A stretch of 64,000 nt of DNA from Megachile rotundata (Eukaryota > Arthropoda > Insecta > Hymenoptera > Megachilidae): the NCBI RefSeq assembly GCF_050947335.1, contig NW_027473316.1, positions 434,001 to 498,000 on the forward strand, in the 5' to 3' direction. The translations under genes and the position numbers were made by a program. The notes beneath the pieces were generated by a model, which saw nothing but the letters and a program-made list of their open reading frames with translations, was not told the DNA's origin and did no database searches. Positions 39,991-52,814 of this stretch are shown piece after piece (within the stretch, counting starts at the first letter, position 1; each line of letters starts with the position of its first letter).

Positions 39991-40270
39991 ATTGTGTGAT
40001 AGTGATTGTATGATTGTTTCTGTATGATTGTGATTGTATGATTGCGGTTGTATGATTATGATTGTTTGATTGTGATTGTATGATTGTGATTGTGTGATTG
40101 TGATTGTGAGATTGTGATTGTATGATCGTGATTGTGAGATTGTGATTGTGAGATTGTGATTGTGTGATTGTGATTGAATGATTGTGATTGTATGATAGTA
40201 ATTGTATGATTGTGATTGTATGATTGCGATTGTATGATTGTGATTGTATGATTGTGATTGTATGATTGTG
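39991..40270 (+). repeat. 280-bp (20-unit) tandem HOR, copy 2
   Basis: Second core, with GCGGTTG at about 40046. Unlike copy 1 it continues into the full 40-unit program (GATCG, ATTCTTTG, ATTCTTTC, ATTAAGG at 40489). Copy 1 therefore looks like a truncated core. Confidence 0.85.
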
Positions 40271-41400
40271 ATCGTATGATTGTGATTCTTTGATTGCGAT
40301 TGTATGATTGCGATTGTATGATTGTGATTGTATGATTGTGATTGTATGATTGTGGTTGTATGATTGTGATTGTATGATTGTGATTCTTTCATTGCGATTG
40401 TATGATTGTGATTGTATGATTGTGATTGTATGATTGTGATTGTATGATTGTGATTGTATGATTGTGATCGTATGATTGTGGTTGTATAATTAAGGTTGTA
40501 TGATTGTTTCTGTATGATTGTGATTGTATGATTGCGATTGTATAATTGTGATTGTATGATTGTGATTGTGTGATTGTGATTGTATGATTGTGATTGCATG
40601 ATTGTGATTGTATGATTGTGATTGTATGATTGTGATTGTATGATTGTGATTGTATGATTGTGATTGTATGATTGTGATTGTATGACTGTGATCGTATGAT
40701 TGTGATTCTTTGATTGCGATTGTATGATTGTGATCGTATGATTGTGGTTGTATAATTAAGGTTGTATGATTGTGATCGTATGATTGTGATTCTTTGATTG
40801 CGATTGTATGATTGTGATTGTATGATTGTGATTGTATGATTATGATTATATGATTGTGATTGCATGATAGTGATTGTATGATTGTGATTGTATGATTGTG
40901 ATTGTATGATTGTGATTGTATGATAGTGATTGTATGATAGTGATTGTATGATTGTGATTGTATGATTGCGATTGTATGATTATGATTGAATGATTGTTAT
41001 TGTATGACTGTGATTGTGTGATTGTGATTGTGAGATTGTGATTGTATGATTTTGATTGTATGATCGTGATTGTGAGATTGTGATTGTATGATTGTGATTG
41101 TATGATTGTGATTGTTTGATTGTGATTGTATGATTGTGATTGTATGATTGTGGTTTTATGATTGTGATTGTATGATTGTGATTGTATGATTGTGATTGTA
41201 TGATTGTGATTGTATGATTGTGATTGTATGATTGTGATCGTATGATTGTGATTGTATGATTGTGATTGTATGATTGTGCTTGTATGATTGTGATTGTATG
41301 ATTGTGATTGTATGATTGTGATTGTATGATTGTGATTGTATGATTGTGATTGTATGATTGTGATTGCATGATTGTGATGGTATGATTGTGATTGTATGAT
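40271..41400 (+). repeat. HOR mosaic with double ATTAAGG
   Basis: ATTAAGG at 40489 and again at 40755, 266 bp (19 units) apart. The same 266-bp spacing occurs at 23031/23297 and 24893/25159, and also at 534/800. The ATTATGATTATATG pair near 40.85 kb is a private variant. Confidence 0.75.
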
Positions 41401-42740
41401 TGTGATTGTATGGTAGTAATTTTATGATTGTGATTGTATGATTGTGATTGTGTGATTGTGATTGTATGATTGTGATTGTATGATTGTGATTGTATGATTG
41501 TGATTGTATGATTGTGATTGTATGATTGTGATTGTATGATTGTGATTGTATGATTGTGATTGTATGATTGTGATTGTATGATTGTGATTGTATGATTGTG
41601 ATTGTACGATTGCGATTGTATGATTGTGACTGTATGATTGTGATTGTATGATTGTGATTGTATGATTGTGATTGTATGATTGTGATTGTATGATTGTGAT
41701 TCTTTGATTGCGATTGTATGATTGTGATTGTATGATTGTGATTGTATGATTGTGATTGTATGATTGTGATTGTATGATTGTGATTGTATGACTGTGATTG
41801 TATGATTGTGATTGTATGATTGTGATTGTATGATTGTGATTGTATGATTGTGATTGCATGATTGTGATTGTATGATTGTGATTGCATGATTGTGATTGTA
41901 TGATTGTGATTGTAAAATTGTGATTGTATGATTGTGATTGTATGATTGTGATTGTGTGATAGTGATTGTATGATTGTTTCTGTATGATTGTGATTGTATG
42001 ATTGCGATTGTATGATTATGATTGTTTGATTGTGATTGTATGATTGTGATTGTGTGATTGTGATTGTGAGATTGTGATTGTATGATCGTGATTGTGAGAT
42101 TGTGATTGTGAGATTGTGATTGTGTGATTGTGATTGAATGATTGTGATTGTATGATTGTGATCGTATGATTGTGATGGTATGACTGTGATTGTATGATTG
42201 TGATTGTATAATTGTGATTGTATGATTGTGATTGTATGATTGTGATTGTATGATTGTGATTGTATGATTGTGATTGTATGGTAGTAATTTTATGATTGTG
42301 ATTGTATGATTGTGATTGTATGATTGTGATTGTATGATTGTGATTGTATGATTGTGATTGTATGATTGTGATTGTATGATTGTGATTGTATGATTGTGAT
42401 TGTATGATTGTGATTGTATGATTGTGATTGTATGATTGTGATTGTATGATTGTGATTGTATGATTGGGATCGTATGATTGTGATTGTAAGATTGTGATTG
42501 TGTGATTGCGACTGTATGATTGCGATTGTATGATTGTGACTGTATGATTGTGATTGTATGATTGTGATTGTATGATTGTGATTGTATGATTGTGATTCTT
42601 TGATTGCGATTGTATGATTGTGATTGTGTGATTGTGATTGTATGATTGTGATTGTATGACTGTGATTGTATGATTGTGATTGTATGATTGTGATTGTATG
42701 ATTGTGATTGTATGATTGTGATTGTATGATTGTGATTGTA
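41401..42740 (+). repeat. Two GTAGTAATTTT programs, 41.4-42.7 kb
   Basis: GTAGTAATTTTATG near 41.41 and 42.28 kb, each followed by a run of ten or more nearly pure units. The second continues into ATTGGGATCG near 42.47 kb, GTAAG, GTGTG, GCG, GCG, GACTG and ATTCTTTG. Between them is a core start (TTTCTG near 41.98 kb) with a GTAAAATTG variant near 41.91 kb. Confidence 0.72.
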
Positions 42741-43320
42741 TGATTGTGATTGCATGATTGTGATTGTATGATTGTGATTGTATGATTGTGATTGTATGAT
42801 TGTGATTGTATGATTGTGATTGTGTGATAGTGATTGTATGATTGTTTCTGTATGATTGTGATTGTATGATTGCGATTGTAAGATTATGATTTTTTGATTG
42901 TGATTGTATGATTGTGATTGTGTGATTGTGATTGTGAGATTGTGATTGTATGATCGTGATTGTGAGATTGTGATTGTGAGATTGTGATTGTGTGATTGTG
43001 ATTGAATGATTGTGATTGTATGATAGTAATTGTATGATTGTGATTGTATGATTGCGATTGTATGATTGTGATTGTATGATTGTGATTGTATGATTGTGAT
43101 TGTATGATTGTGATTGTATGATTGTGATTGTATGATTGTGATTGCATGATTGTGATTGTATGATTGTGATTGTATGATTGTGATTGTATGATTGTGATTG
43201 TATGATTGTGATTGTGTGATAGTGATTGTATGATTGTTTCTGTATGATTGTGATTGTATGATTGCGATTGTATGATTATGATTGTATGATTGTGATTGTA
43301 TGATTGTGATTGCATGATTG
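42741..43320 (+). repeat. 3402-bp-offset pair, copy 1
   Basis: Core with the rare GTAAG plus ATTATGATTTTTTG units (AGATTATG from 42881). The same rare pair recurs from 46283, 3402 bp (243 units) later, with the following order preserved. Confidence 0.8.
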
Positions 43321-43850
43321 TGATTGTATGATTGTGATTGTATGATTGTGATTGTATGATTGTGATTGTATGATTGTGATTGTGTGATAGTGATTGTATG
43401 ATTGTTTCTGTATGATTGTGATTGTATGATTGCGATTGTATGATTATGATTGTATGATTGTGATTGTATGATTGTGATTGTGTGCTTGTGATTGTGAGAT
43501 TGTGATTGTATGATCGTGACTGTATGATTGTGATTGTGAGATTGTGGTTGTATGATTGTGATTGTATGATTGTGATTGTATGATAGTAATTGTATGCTTT
43601 TGATAGTATGATTGCGATTGTATGATTGTGCTTGTATGATTGTGAATGTATGATTGTGATCGTATGATTGTGATTCTTTCATTGCGATTGTATGATTGTG
43701 ATTGTATGATTGTGATTGTATGATTGTGATTGTATGATTGTGATTGTATGATTGTGATTGTATGATTGTGATTGTATGATTGTGATTGTATGATTGTGAT
43801 TGTATGATTGTGATTGTATGATTGTGATTGTATGATTGTGATTGTATGAT
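43321..43850 (+). repeat. HOR core with private variants
   Basis: Core from GTGTG and TTTCTG near 43.41 kb. It carries variants I did not see elsewhere: GTGTGCTTG near 43.49 kb, TATGCTTTTG near 43.60 kb and GTGAATG near 43.65 kb, then ATTCTTTC and a long pure run. Confidence 0.7.
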
Positions 43851-45700
43851 TATGATTGTATGATTGTGATTGCATGATAGTGATTGTATGATTGTGATTG
43901 TATGATTGTGATTGTATGATTGTGACTGTATGATTGCGATTGTGTGATTGTGATTGTATGATTGTGATTGTATGATAGTGATTGTATGATAGTGATTGTA
44001 TGATTGTGATTGTATGATTGCGATTGTATGATTATGATTGAATGATTGTGATTGTATGACTGTGATTGTGTGATCGTGATTGTGAGATTGTGATTGTATG
44101 ATTTTGATTGTATGATGGTGATTGTATGATCGTGATTGTGAGATTGTGGTTGTATGATTGCGATTGTATGATTGTGATTGTATGATTGTGATTGTATGAT
44201 TGTGATTGTATGATTGTGATTGTATGATTGTGATTGTATGATTGTGATTGTATGATTGTGATTGTATGATTGTGATTGTATGATTGTGATTGCATGATAG
44301 TGATTGTATGATTGTGATTGTATGATTGTGATTGTATGATTGCGATTGTATGATTGTGATTGTATGATTGTGATTGTATGATAGTGATTGTATGATAGTG
44401 ATTGTATGATTGTGATTGTATGATTGCGATCGTATGATTGTGATGGTATGACTGTGATTGTATGATTGTGATTGTATAATTGTGATTGTATGATTGTGAT
44501 TGTATGATTGTGATTGTATGATTGTGATTGTATGATAGTGATTGTATGATTGTGATTGTATGATTGTGATTGTATGGTAGTAACTTTATGATTGTGATTG
44601 TATGATTGTGATTGTATGATTGTGATTGTATGATTGTGATTGTATGATTGTGATTGTATGATTGTGATTGTATGATTGTGATTGTATGATTGTGATTGTA
44701 TGATTGTGATTGTATGATTGTGATTGTATGATTGTGATTGTATGATTGGGATCGTATGATTGTGATTGTAAGATTGTGATTGCGTGATTGCGATTGTATG
44801 ATTGTGACTGTATGATTGTGATTGTATGATTGTGATTGTATGATTGTGATTGTATGATTGTGATTCATTGATTGCGATTGTATGATTGTGATTGTATGAT
44901 TGTGATTGTATGACTGTGATTGTATGATTGTGATTGTATGATTGTGATTGTATGATTGTTATTGTATGATTGTGATTGTATGATTGTGATTGTATGATTG
45001 TGATTGCATGATTGTGATTGTATGATTGTGATTGTATGATTGTGATTGTATGATTGTGATTGTATGATTGTGATTGTGTGATAGTGATTGTATGATTGTT
45101 TCTGTATGATTGTGATTGTATGATTGCGGTTGTATGATTATGATTGTTTGATTGTGATTGTATGATTGTGATTGTGTGATTGTGATTGTGAGATTGTGAT
45201 TGTATGATCGTGATTGTGAGATTGTGATTGTGAGATTGTGATTGTATGATTGCGATTGTATGATTGTGATTGTATGATTGTGATTGTATGATTGTGATTG
45301 TATGATTGTGATTGTATGATTGTGATTGTATGATTGTGATTGCATGATTGTGATTGTATGATTGTGATTGTATGATTGTGATTGTATGATTGTGATTGTG
45401 TGATAGTGATTGTATGATTGTTTCTGTATGATTGTGATTGCATGATTGCGATTGTATGATTATGATTGTATGATTGTGATTGTATGATTGTGATTGCATG
45501 ATTGTGATTGTATGATTGTGATTGTATGATTGTGATTGTATGATTGTGATTGTATGATTGTGATTGTGTGATAGTGATTGTATGATTGTTTCTGTATGAT
45601 TGTGATTGTATGATTGCGATTGTATGATTATGATTGTATGATTGTGATTGTATGATTGTGATTGTGTGATTGTGATTGTGAGATTGTGATTGTATGATCG
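43851..45700 (+). repeat. 3.0-kb-offset duplication, copy 1
   Basis: Begins at ATTATG, GCATG, ATAGTG and contains the rare GTAGTAACTTTATG variant near 44577. Landmarks recur downstream at offsets 3010, 3066, 3038 and 3052 in turn, all multiples of 14. The copies therefore differ by gains and losses of one to four units at several runs. An ATTCATTG variant near 44865 is private to this copy. Confidence 0.8.
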
Positions 45701-46860
45701 TGACTGTATGATTGTGATTGTATGATTGTGATTGTATGATTGTGATTGTATGGTAGTAATTTTATGATTGTGATTGTATGATTGTGATTGTATGATTGTG
45801 ATTGTATGATTGTGATTGTATGATTGTGATTGTATGATTGTGATTGTATGATTGTGATTGTATGATTGTGATTGTATGATTGTGATTGTATGATTGTGAT
45901 TGTATGATTGTGATTGCATGATTGTGATTGTATGATTGTGATTGTATGATTGTGATTGTATGATTGTGATTGTATGATTGTGATTGTATGATTGTGATTG
46001 TGTGATAGTGATTGTATGATTGTTTCTGTATGATTGTGATTGTATGATTGCGGTTGTATGATTATGATTGTTTGATTGTGATTGTATGATTGTGATTGTA
46101 TGATTGTGATTGTATGATTGTGATTGTATGATTGTGATTGTATGATTGTGATTGCATGATTGTGATTGTATGATTGTGATTGTATGATTGTGATTGTATG
46201 ATTGTGATTGTATGATTGTGATTGTGTGATAGTGATTGTATGATTGTTTCTGTATGATTGTGATTGTATGATTGCGATTGTAAGATTATGATTTTTTGAT
46301 TGTGATTGTATGATTGTGATTGTGTGATTGTGATTGTGAGATTGTGATTGTATGATCGTGATTGTGAGATTGTGATTGTGAGATTGTGATTGTGTGATTG
46401 TGATTGAATGATTGTGATTGTATGATAGTAATTGTATGATTGTGATTGTATGATTGCGATTGTATGATTGTGATTGTATGATTGTGATTGTATGATTGTG
46501 ATTGTATGATTGTGATTGTATGATTGTGATTGTATGATTGTGATTGTATGATTGTGATTGCATGATTGTGATTGTATGATTGTGATTGTATGATTGTGAT
46601 TGTATGATTGTGATTGTATGATTGTGATTGTGTGATAGTGATTGTATGATTGTTTCTGTATGATTGTGATTGTATGATTGCGATTGTATGATTATGATTG
46701 TATGATTGTGATTGTATGATTGTGATTGCATGATTGTGATTGTATGATTGTGATTGTATGATTGTGATTGTATGATTGTGATTGTATGATTGTGATTGTA
46801 TGATTGTGATTGTATGATTGTGATTGTATGATTGTGATTGTATGATTGTGATTGTATGAT
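45701..46860 (+). repeat. Linker with 3402-bp-offset pair, copy 2
   Basis: GTAGTAATTTTATG near 45752, a long run, two core starts, and from about 46.15 to 46.70 kb the second copy of 42.75-43.3 kb with GTAAG and ATTATGATTTTTTG at 46283. Confidence 0.75.
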
Positions 46861-48760
46861 TATGATTGTATGATTGTGATTGCATGATAGTGATTGTATG
46901 ATTGTGATTGTATGATTGTGATTGTATGATTGTGACTGTATGATTGCGATTGTGTGATTGTGATTGTATGATTGTGATTGTATGATAGTGATTGTATGAT
47001 AGTGATTGTATGATTGTGATTGTATGATTGCGATTGTATGATTATGAATGAATGATTGTGATTGTATGACTGTGATTGTGTGATCGTGATTGTGAGATTG
47101 TGATTGTATGATTTTGATTGTATGATGGTGATTGTATGATCGTGATTGTGAGATTGTGGTTGAATGATTGTGATTGTATGATTGTGATTGTATGATTGTG
47201 ATTGTATGATTGTGATTGTATGATTGTGATTGTATGATTGTGATTGTATGATTGTGATTGTACGATTGTGATTGTATGATTGTGATTGTATGATTGTGAT
47301 TGTATGATTGTGATTGTATGATTGTGATTGTATGATTGTGATTGTATGATTGTGATTGCATGATAGTGATTGTATGATTGTGATTGTATGATTGTGATTG
47401 TATGATTGCGATTGTATGATTGTGATTGTATGATTGTGATTGTATGATAGTGATTGTATGATAGTGATTGTATGATTGTGATTGTATGATTGTGATCGTA
47501 TGATTGTGATGGTATGACTGTGATTGTATGATTGTGATTGTATAATTGTGATTGTATGATTGTGATTGTATGATTGTGATTGTATGATTGTGATTGTATG
47601 ATTGTGATTGTATGATTGTGATTGTATGATTGTGATTGTATGGTAGTAACTTTATGATTGTGATTGTATGATTGTGATTGTATGATTGTGATTGTATGAT
47701 TGTGATTGTATGATTGTGATTGTATGATTGTGATTGTATGATTGTGATTGTATGATTGTGATTGTATGATTGTGATTGTATGATTGGGATCGTATGATTG
47801 TGATTGTAAGATTGTGATTGCGTGATTGCGATTGTATGATTGTGACTGTATGATTGTGATTGTATGATTGTGATTGTATGATTGTGATTGTATGATTGTG
47901 ATTCTTTGATTGCGATTGTATGATTGTGATTGTATGATTGTGATTGTATGACTGTGATTGTATGATTGTGATTGTATGATTGTGATTGTATGATTGTGAT
48001 TGTATGATTGTGATTGTATGATTGTGATTGTATGATTGTGATTGCATGATTGTGATTGTATGATTGTGATTGTATAATTGTGATTGTATGATTGTGATTG
48101 TATGATTGTGATTGTGTGATAGTGATTGTATGATTGTTTCTGTATGATTGTGATTGTATGATTGCGGTTGTATGATTATGATTGTTTGATTGTGATTGTA
48201 TGATTGTGATTGTGTGATTGTGATTGTGAGATTGTGATTGTATGATCGTGATTGTGAGATTGTGATTGTGAGATTGTGATTGTATGATTGCGATTTTATG
48301 ATTGTGATTGTATGATTGTGATTGTATGATTGTGATTGTATGATTGTGATTGTATGATTGTGATTGTATGATTGTGATTGTATGATTGTGATTGTATGAT
48401 TGTGATTGCATGATTGTGATTGTATGATTGTGATTGTATGATTGTGATTGTATGATTGTGATTGTGTGATAGTGATTGTATGATTGTTTCTGTATGATTG
48501 TGATTGTATGATTGCGATTGTATGATTATGATTGTATGATTGTGATTGTATGATTGTGATTGCATGATTGTGATTGTATGATTGTGATTGTATGATTGTG
48601 ATTGTATGATTGTGATTGTGTGATAGTGATTGTATGATTGTTTCTGTATGATTGTGATTGTATGATTGCGATTGTATGATTATGATTGTATGATTGTGAT
48701 TGTATGATTGTGATTGTGTGATTGTGATTGTGAGATTGTGATTGTATGATCGTGACTGTA
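46861..48760 (+). repeat. 3.0-kb-offset duplication, copy 2
   Basis: Counterpart of 43851-45700, with GTAGTAACTTTATG near 47643 and ATTATGAATGAATG near 47046 as a private difference. GCGATTTTATG near 48291 corresponds to GCGATTGTATG near 45253. Confidence 0.8.
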
Positions 48761-48930
48761 TGATCGTGATTGTGAGATTGTGGTTGTATGATTGTGATTG
48801 TATGATTGTGATTGTATGATAGTAATTGTATGATTGTGATAGTATGATTGCGATTGTATGATTGTGATTGTATGATTGTGATTGTATGATTGTGATTGTA
48901 TGATTGTGATTGTATGGTAGTAATTTTATG
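48761..48930 (+). repeat. Left flank of superunit B
   Basis: GTGGTTG, ATAGTAATTG, GATAG and GCG, a short run, then GTAGTAATTTTATG near 48914. This is the last landmark before the 7538-bp match starts: at the equivalent point 7538 bp downstream the sequence is different. Confidence 0.75.
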
Positions 48931-51016
48931 ATTGTGATTGTATGATTGTGATTGTATGATTGTGATTGTATGATTGTGATTGTATGATTGTGATTGTATG
49001 ATTGTGATTGTATGATTGTGATTGTATGATTGTGATTGTATGATTGTGATTGTATGATTGTGATTGTATGATTGTGATTGTATGATTGTGATTGTATGAT
49101 TGTGATTGTATGATTGTGATTGTATGATTGTGATTGCATGATTGTGATTGTATGATTGTGATTGTATGATTGTGATTGTATGATTGTGATTGTATGATTG
49201 TGATTGTGTGATAGTGATTGTATGATTGTTTCTGTATGATTGTGATTGTATGATGGCGGTTGTATGATTATGATTGTTTGATTGTGATTGTATGATTGTG
49301 ATTGTGTGATTGTGATTGTGAGATTGTGATTGTATGATCGTGATTGTGAGATTGTGATTGTGAGATTGTGATTGTGTGATTGTGATTGAATGATTCTGAT
49401 TGTATGATAGTAATTGTATGATTGTGATTGTATGATTGCGATTGTATGATTGTGATTGTATGATTGTGATTGTATGATTGTGATCGTATGATTGTGATTC
49501 TTTGATTGCGATTGTATGATTGCGATTGTATGATTGTGATTGTATGATTGTGATTGTATGATTGTGGTTGTATGATTGTGATTGTATGATTGTGATTCTT
49601 TCATTGCGATTGTATGATTGTGATTGTATGATTGTGATTGTATGATTGTGATTGTATGATTGTGATTGTATGATTGTGATTGTATGATTGTGATTGTATG
49701 ATTGTGATCGTATGATTGTGGTTGTATAATTAAGGTTGTATGATTGTTTCTGTATGATTGTGATTGTATGATTGCGATTGTATGATTGTGATTGTATGAT
49801 TGTGATTGTGTGATTGTGATTGTATGATTGTGATTGCATGATTGTGATTGTATGATTGTGATTGTATGATTGTGATTGTATGATTGTGATTGTATGACTG
49901 TGATTGTATGATTGTGATTGTATGACTGTGATCGTATGATTGTGATTCTTTGATTGCGATTGTATGATTGTGATGGTACGATTGTGATTGTATGATTGTG
50001 ATTGTATGATTGTGATTGTATGATTGTGATTCTTTGATTGCGATTGTATGATTGTGATCGTATGATTGTGATCGTATAATTGTGATTGTATGATTGTGAT
50101 TGTATGATTGTGATTGTATGATTGTGATTGTATGATTGTGATTTTATGATTGTGATTGTGAGATTGTGATTGTATGATTGTGATTGTATGATTGTGATTG
50201 TATGATTGTGGTTGTATGATTGTGATTGTATGATTGTGATTCTTTGATTGCGATTGTATGATTGTGATTGTATGATTGTGATTGTATGACTGTGATTGTA
50301 TGATTGTGATTGTATGATTGTGATTGTATGATTGTGATTGTATGATTGTGATTGTATGATTGTGATTGTATGATTGTGATTGCATGATTGTGATTGTATG
50401 ATTGTGATTGTATGATTGTGATTGTATGATTGTGATTGTATGATTGTGATTGTGTGATAGTGATTGTATGATTGTTTCTGTATGATTGTGATTGTATGAT
50501 TGCGGTTGTATGATTATGATTGTTTGATTGTGATTGTATGATTGTGATTGTGTGATTGTGATTGTGAGATTGTGATTGTGAGATTGTGATTGTGAGATTG
50601 TGATTGTGTGATTGTGATTGAATGATTGTGATTGTATGATAGTAATTGTATGATTGTGATTGTATGATTGCGATTGTATGATTGTGATTGTATGATTGTG
50701 ATTGTATGATAGTGATCGTATGATTGTGATTCTTTGATTGCGATTGTATGATTGCGATTGTATGATTGTGATTGTATGATTGTGATTGTATGATTGTGGT
50801 TGTATGATTGTGATTGTATGATTGTGATTCTTTCATTGCGATTGTATGATTGTGATTGTATGATTGTGATTGTATGATTGTGATTGTATGATTGTGATTG
50901 TATGATTGTGATTGTATGATTGTGATCGTATGATTGTGGTTGTATAATTAAGGTTGTATGATTGTTTCTGTATGATTGTGATTGTATGATTGCGATTGTA
51001 TGATTGTGATTGTATG

Positions 51017-51036
51017 ATTGTGATTGTGATTGTATG
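51017..51036 (+). other. 20-bp unit (6-bp insertion, register break)
   Basis: The unit reads as ATTGTG followed by a normal ATTGTGATTGTATG, so the 6-bp half is doubled. Unit phase changes from 1 to 7. Only this event and its copy at 58555 add a half-unit. Confidence 0.93.
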
Positions 51037-52072
51037 ATTGTGATTGCATGATTGTGATTGTATGATTGTGATTGTATGATTGTGAATGTATGATTGTGAT
51101 TGTATGATTGTGATTCTTTGATTGCGATTGTATGATTGTGATCGTATGATTGTGATCGTATAATTGTGATTGTATGATTGTGATTGTATGATTGTGATTG
51201 TATGATTGTGATTTTATGATTGTGATTGTGAGATTGTGATTGTATGATTGTGATTGTATGATTGTGATTGTATGATTGTGGTTGTATGATTGTGATTGTA
51301 TGATTGTGATTGTATGATTGTGATTGTATGATTGTGATTGTATGATTGTGATTGTATGACTGTCATTGCATGATTGTGATTGTATGATTATGATTGTATG
51401 GTTGTGATTGTATGATCGTGATTGTATGATTGTGATTGTGTGATTGTGATTGTATGATTGTGATTGTATGATTGTGATTGTATGATTGTGATTGCATGAT
51501 TGTAATCGTATGATTGTGATTGTATGATTGTGATTGTATGATTGTGATTGTATGATTGTGATTGTATGATAGTTATTGTATGATTGTTTCTGTATGATTG
51601 TGATTGTATGATTATGATTGTATGATTGTGATTGTATGATTGTGATTGTATGATTGTGATTGTATGATTGTGATTGCATGATTGTAATCGTATGATTGTG
51701 ATTGTATGATTGTGGTTGTATGATTGTGATTGTATGATTGTGATTGTATGATAGTAATTGTATGATTATGATAGTATGATTGCGATTGTATGATTGTGAT
51801 TGTATGTTTGTGATTGTATGATTGTGATCGTATGATTGTGATTCTTTGATTGCGATTGTATGATTGTGATTGTATGATTGCGATTGTGTGATTGTGATTG
51901 CATGATTGTGATTGTATGATAGTGATTGTATGATAGTGATTGTATGATTGTGATTGTATGATTGCGATTGTATGATTATGATTGAATGATTGTGATTGTA
52001 TGACTGTGATTGTGTGATTGTGATTGTGAGATTGTGATTGTATGATTTTGATTGTATGATCGTGATTGTGAG

Positions 52073-52282
52073 ATTGTGATTGTATGATTGTGATTGTATG
52101 ATTGTGATTGTATGATTGTGATTGTATGATTGTGATTGTATGATTGTGATTGTATGATTGTGATTGTATGATTGTGATTGTATGATTGTGATTGTATGAT
52201 TGTGATTGTATGATTGTGATTGTATGATTGTGATTGTATGATTGTGATTGTATGATTGTGATTGTATGATTGTGATTGTATG
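52073..52282 (+). repeat. 15-unit pure run (14 units in copy 2)
   Basis: Fifteen perfect units between a GTGAG unit and a GATCG unit. The matching run in superunit B copy 2 (59611-59806) has fourteen. Confidence 0.92.
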
Positions 52283-52674
52283 ATTGTGATCGTATGATTG
52301 TGATTGTATGATCGTGATTGTGAGATTGTGATTGTGAGATTGTGATTGTATGATTGTGATTGAATGATTGTGATTGTATTATAGTAATTGTATGATTGTG
52401 ATTGTATGATTGCGATTGTATGATTGTGATTGTATGATTGTGATTGTATGATTGTGATCGTATGATTGTGATTCTTTGATTGCGATTGTATGATTGCGAT
52501 TGTATGATTGTGATTGTATGATTGTGATTGTATGATTGTGGTTGTATGATTGTGATTCTTTCATTGCGATTGTATGATTGTGATTGTATGATTGTGATTG
52601 TATGATTGTGATTGTATGATTGTGATCGTATGATTGTGGTTGTATAATTAAGGTTGTATGATTGTTTCTGTATG

Positions 52675-52814
52675 ATTGTGATTGTATGATTGTGATTGTA
52701 TGATTGTGATTGTATGATTGTGATTGTATGATTGTGATTGTATGATTGTGATTGTATGATTGTGATTGTATGATTGTGATTGTATGATTGTGATTGTATG
52801 ATTGTGATTGTATG
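52675..52814 (+). repeat. 10-unit pure run (11 units in copy 2)
   Basis: Ten perfect units between TTTCTG and a GCG unit. The matching run at 60199-60352 has eleven. Confidence 0.92.
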
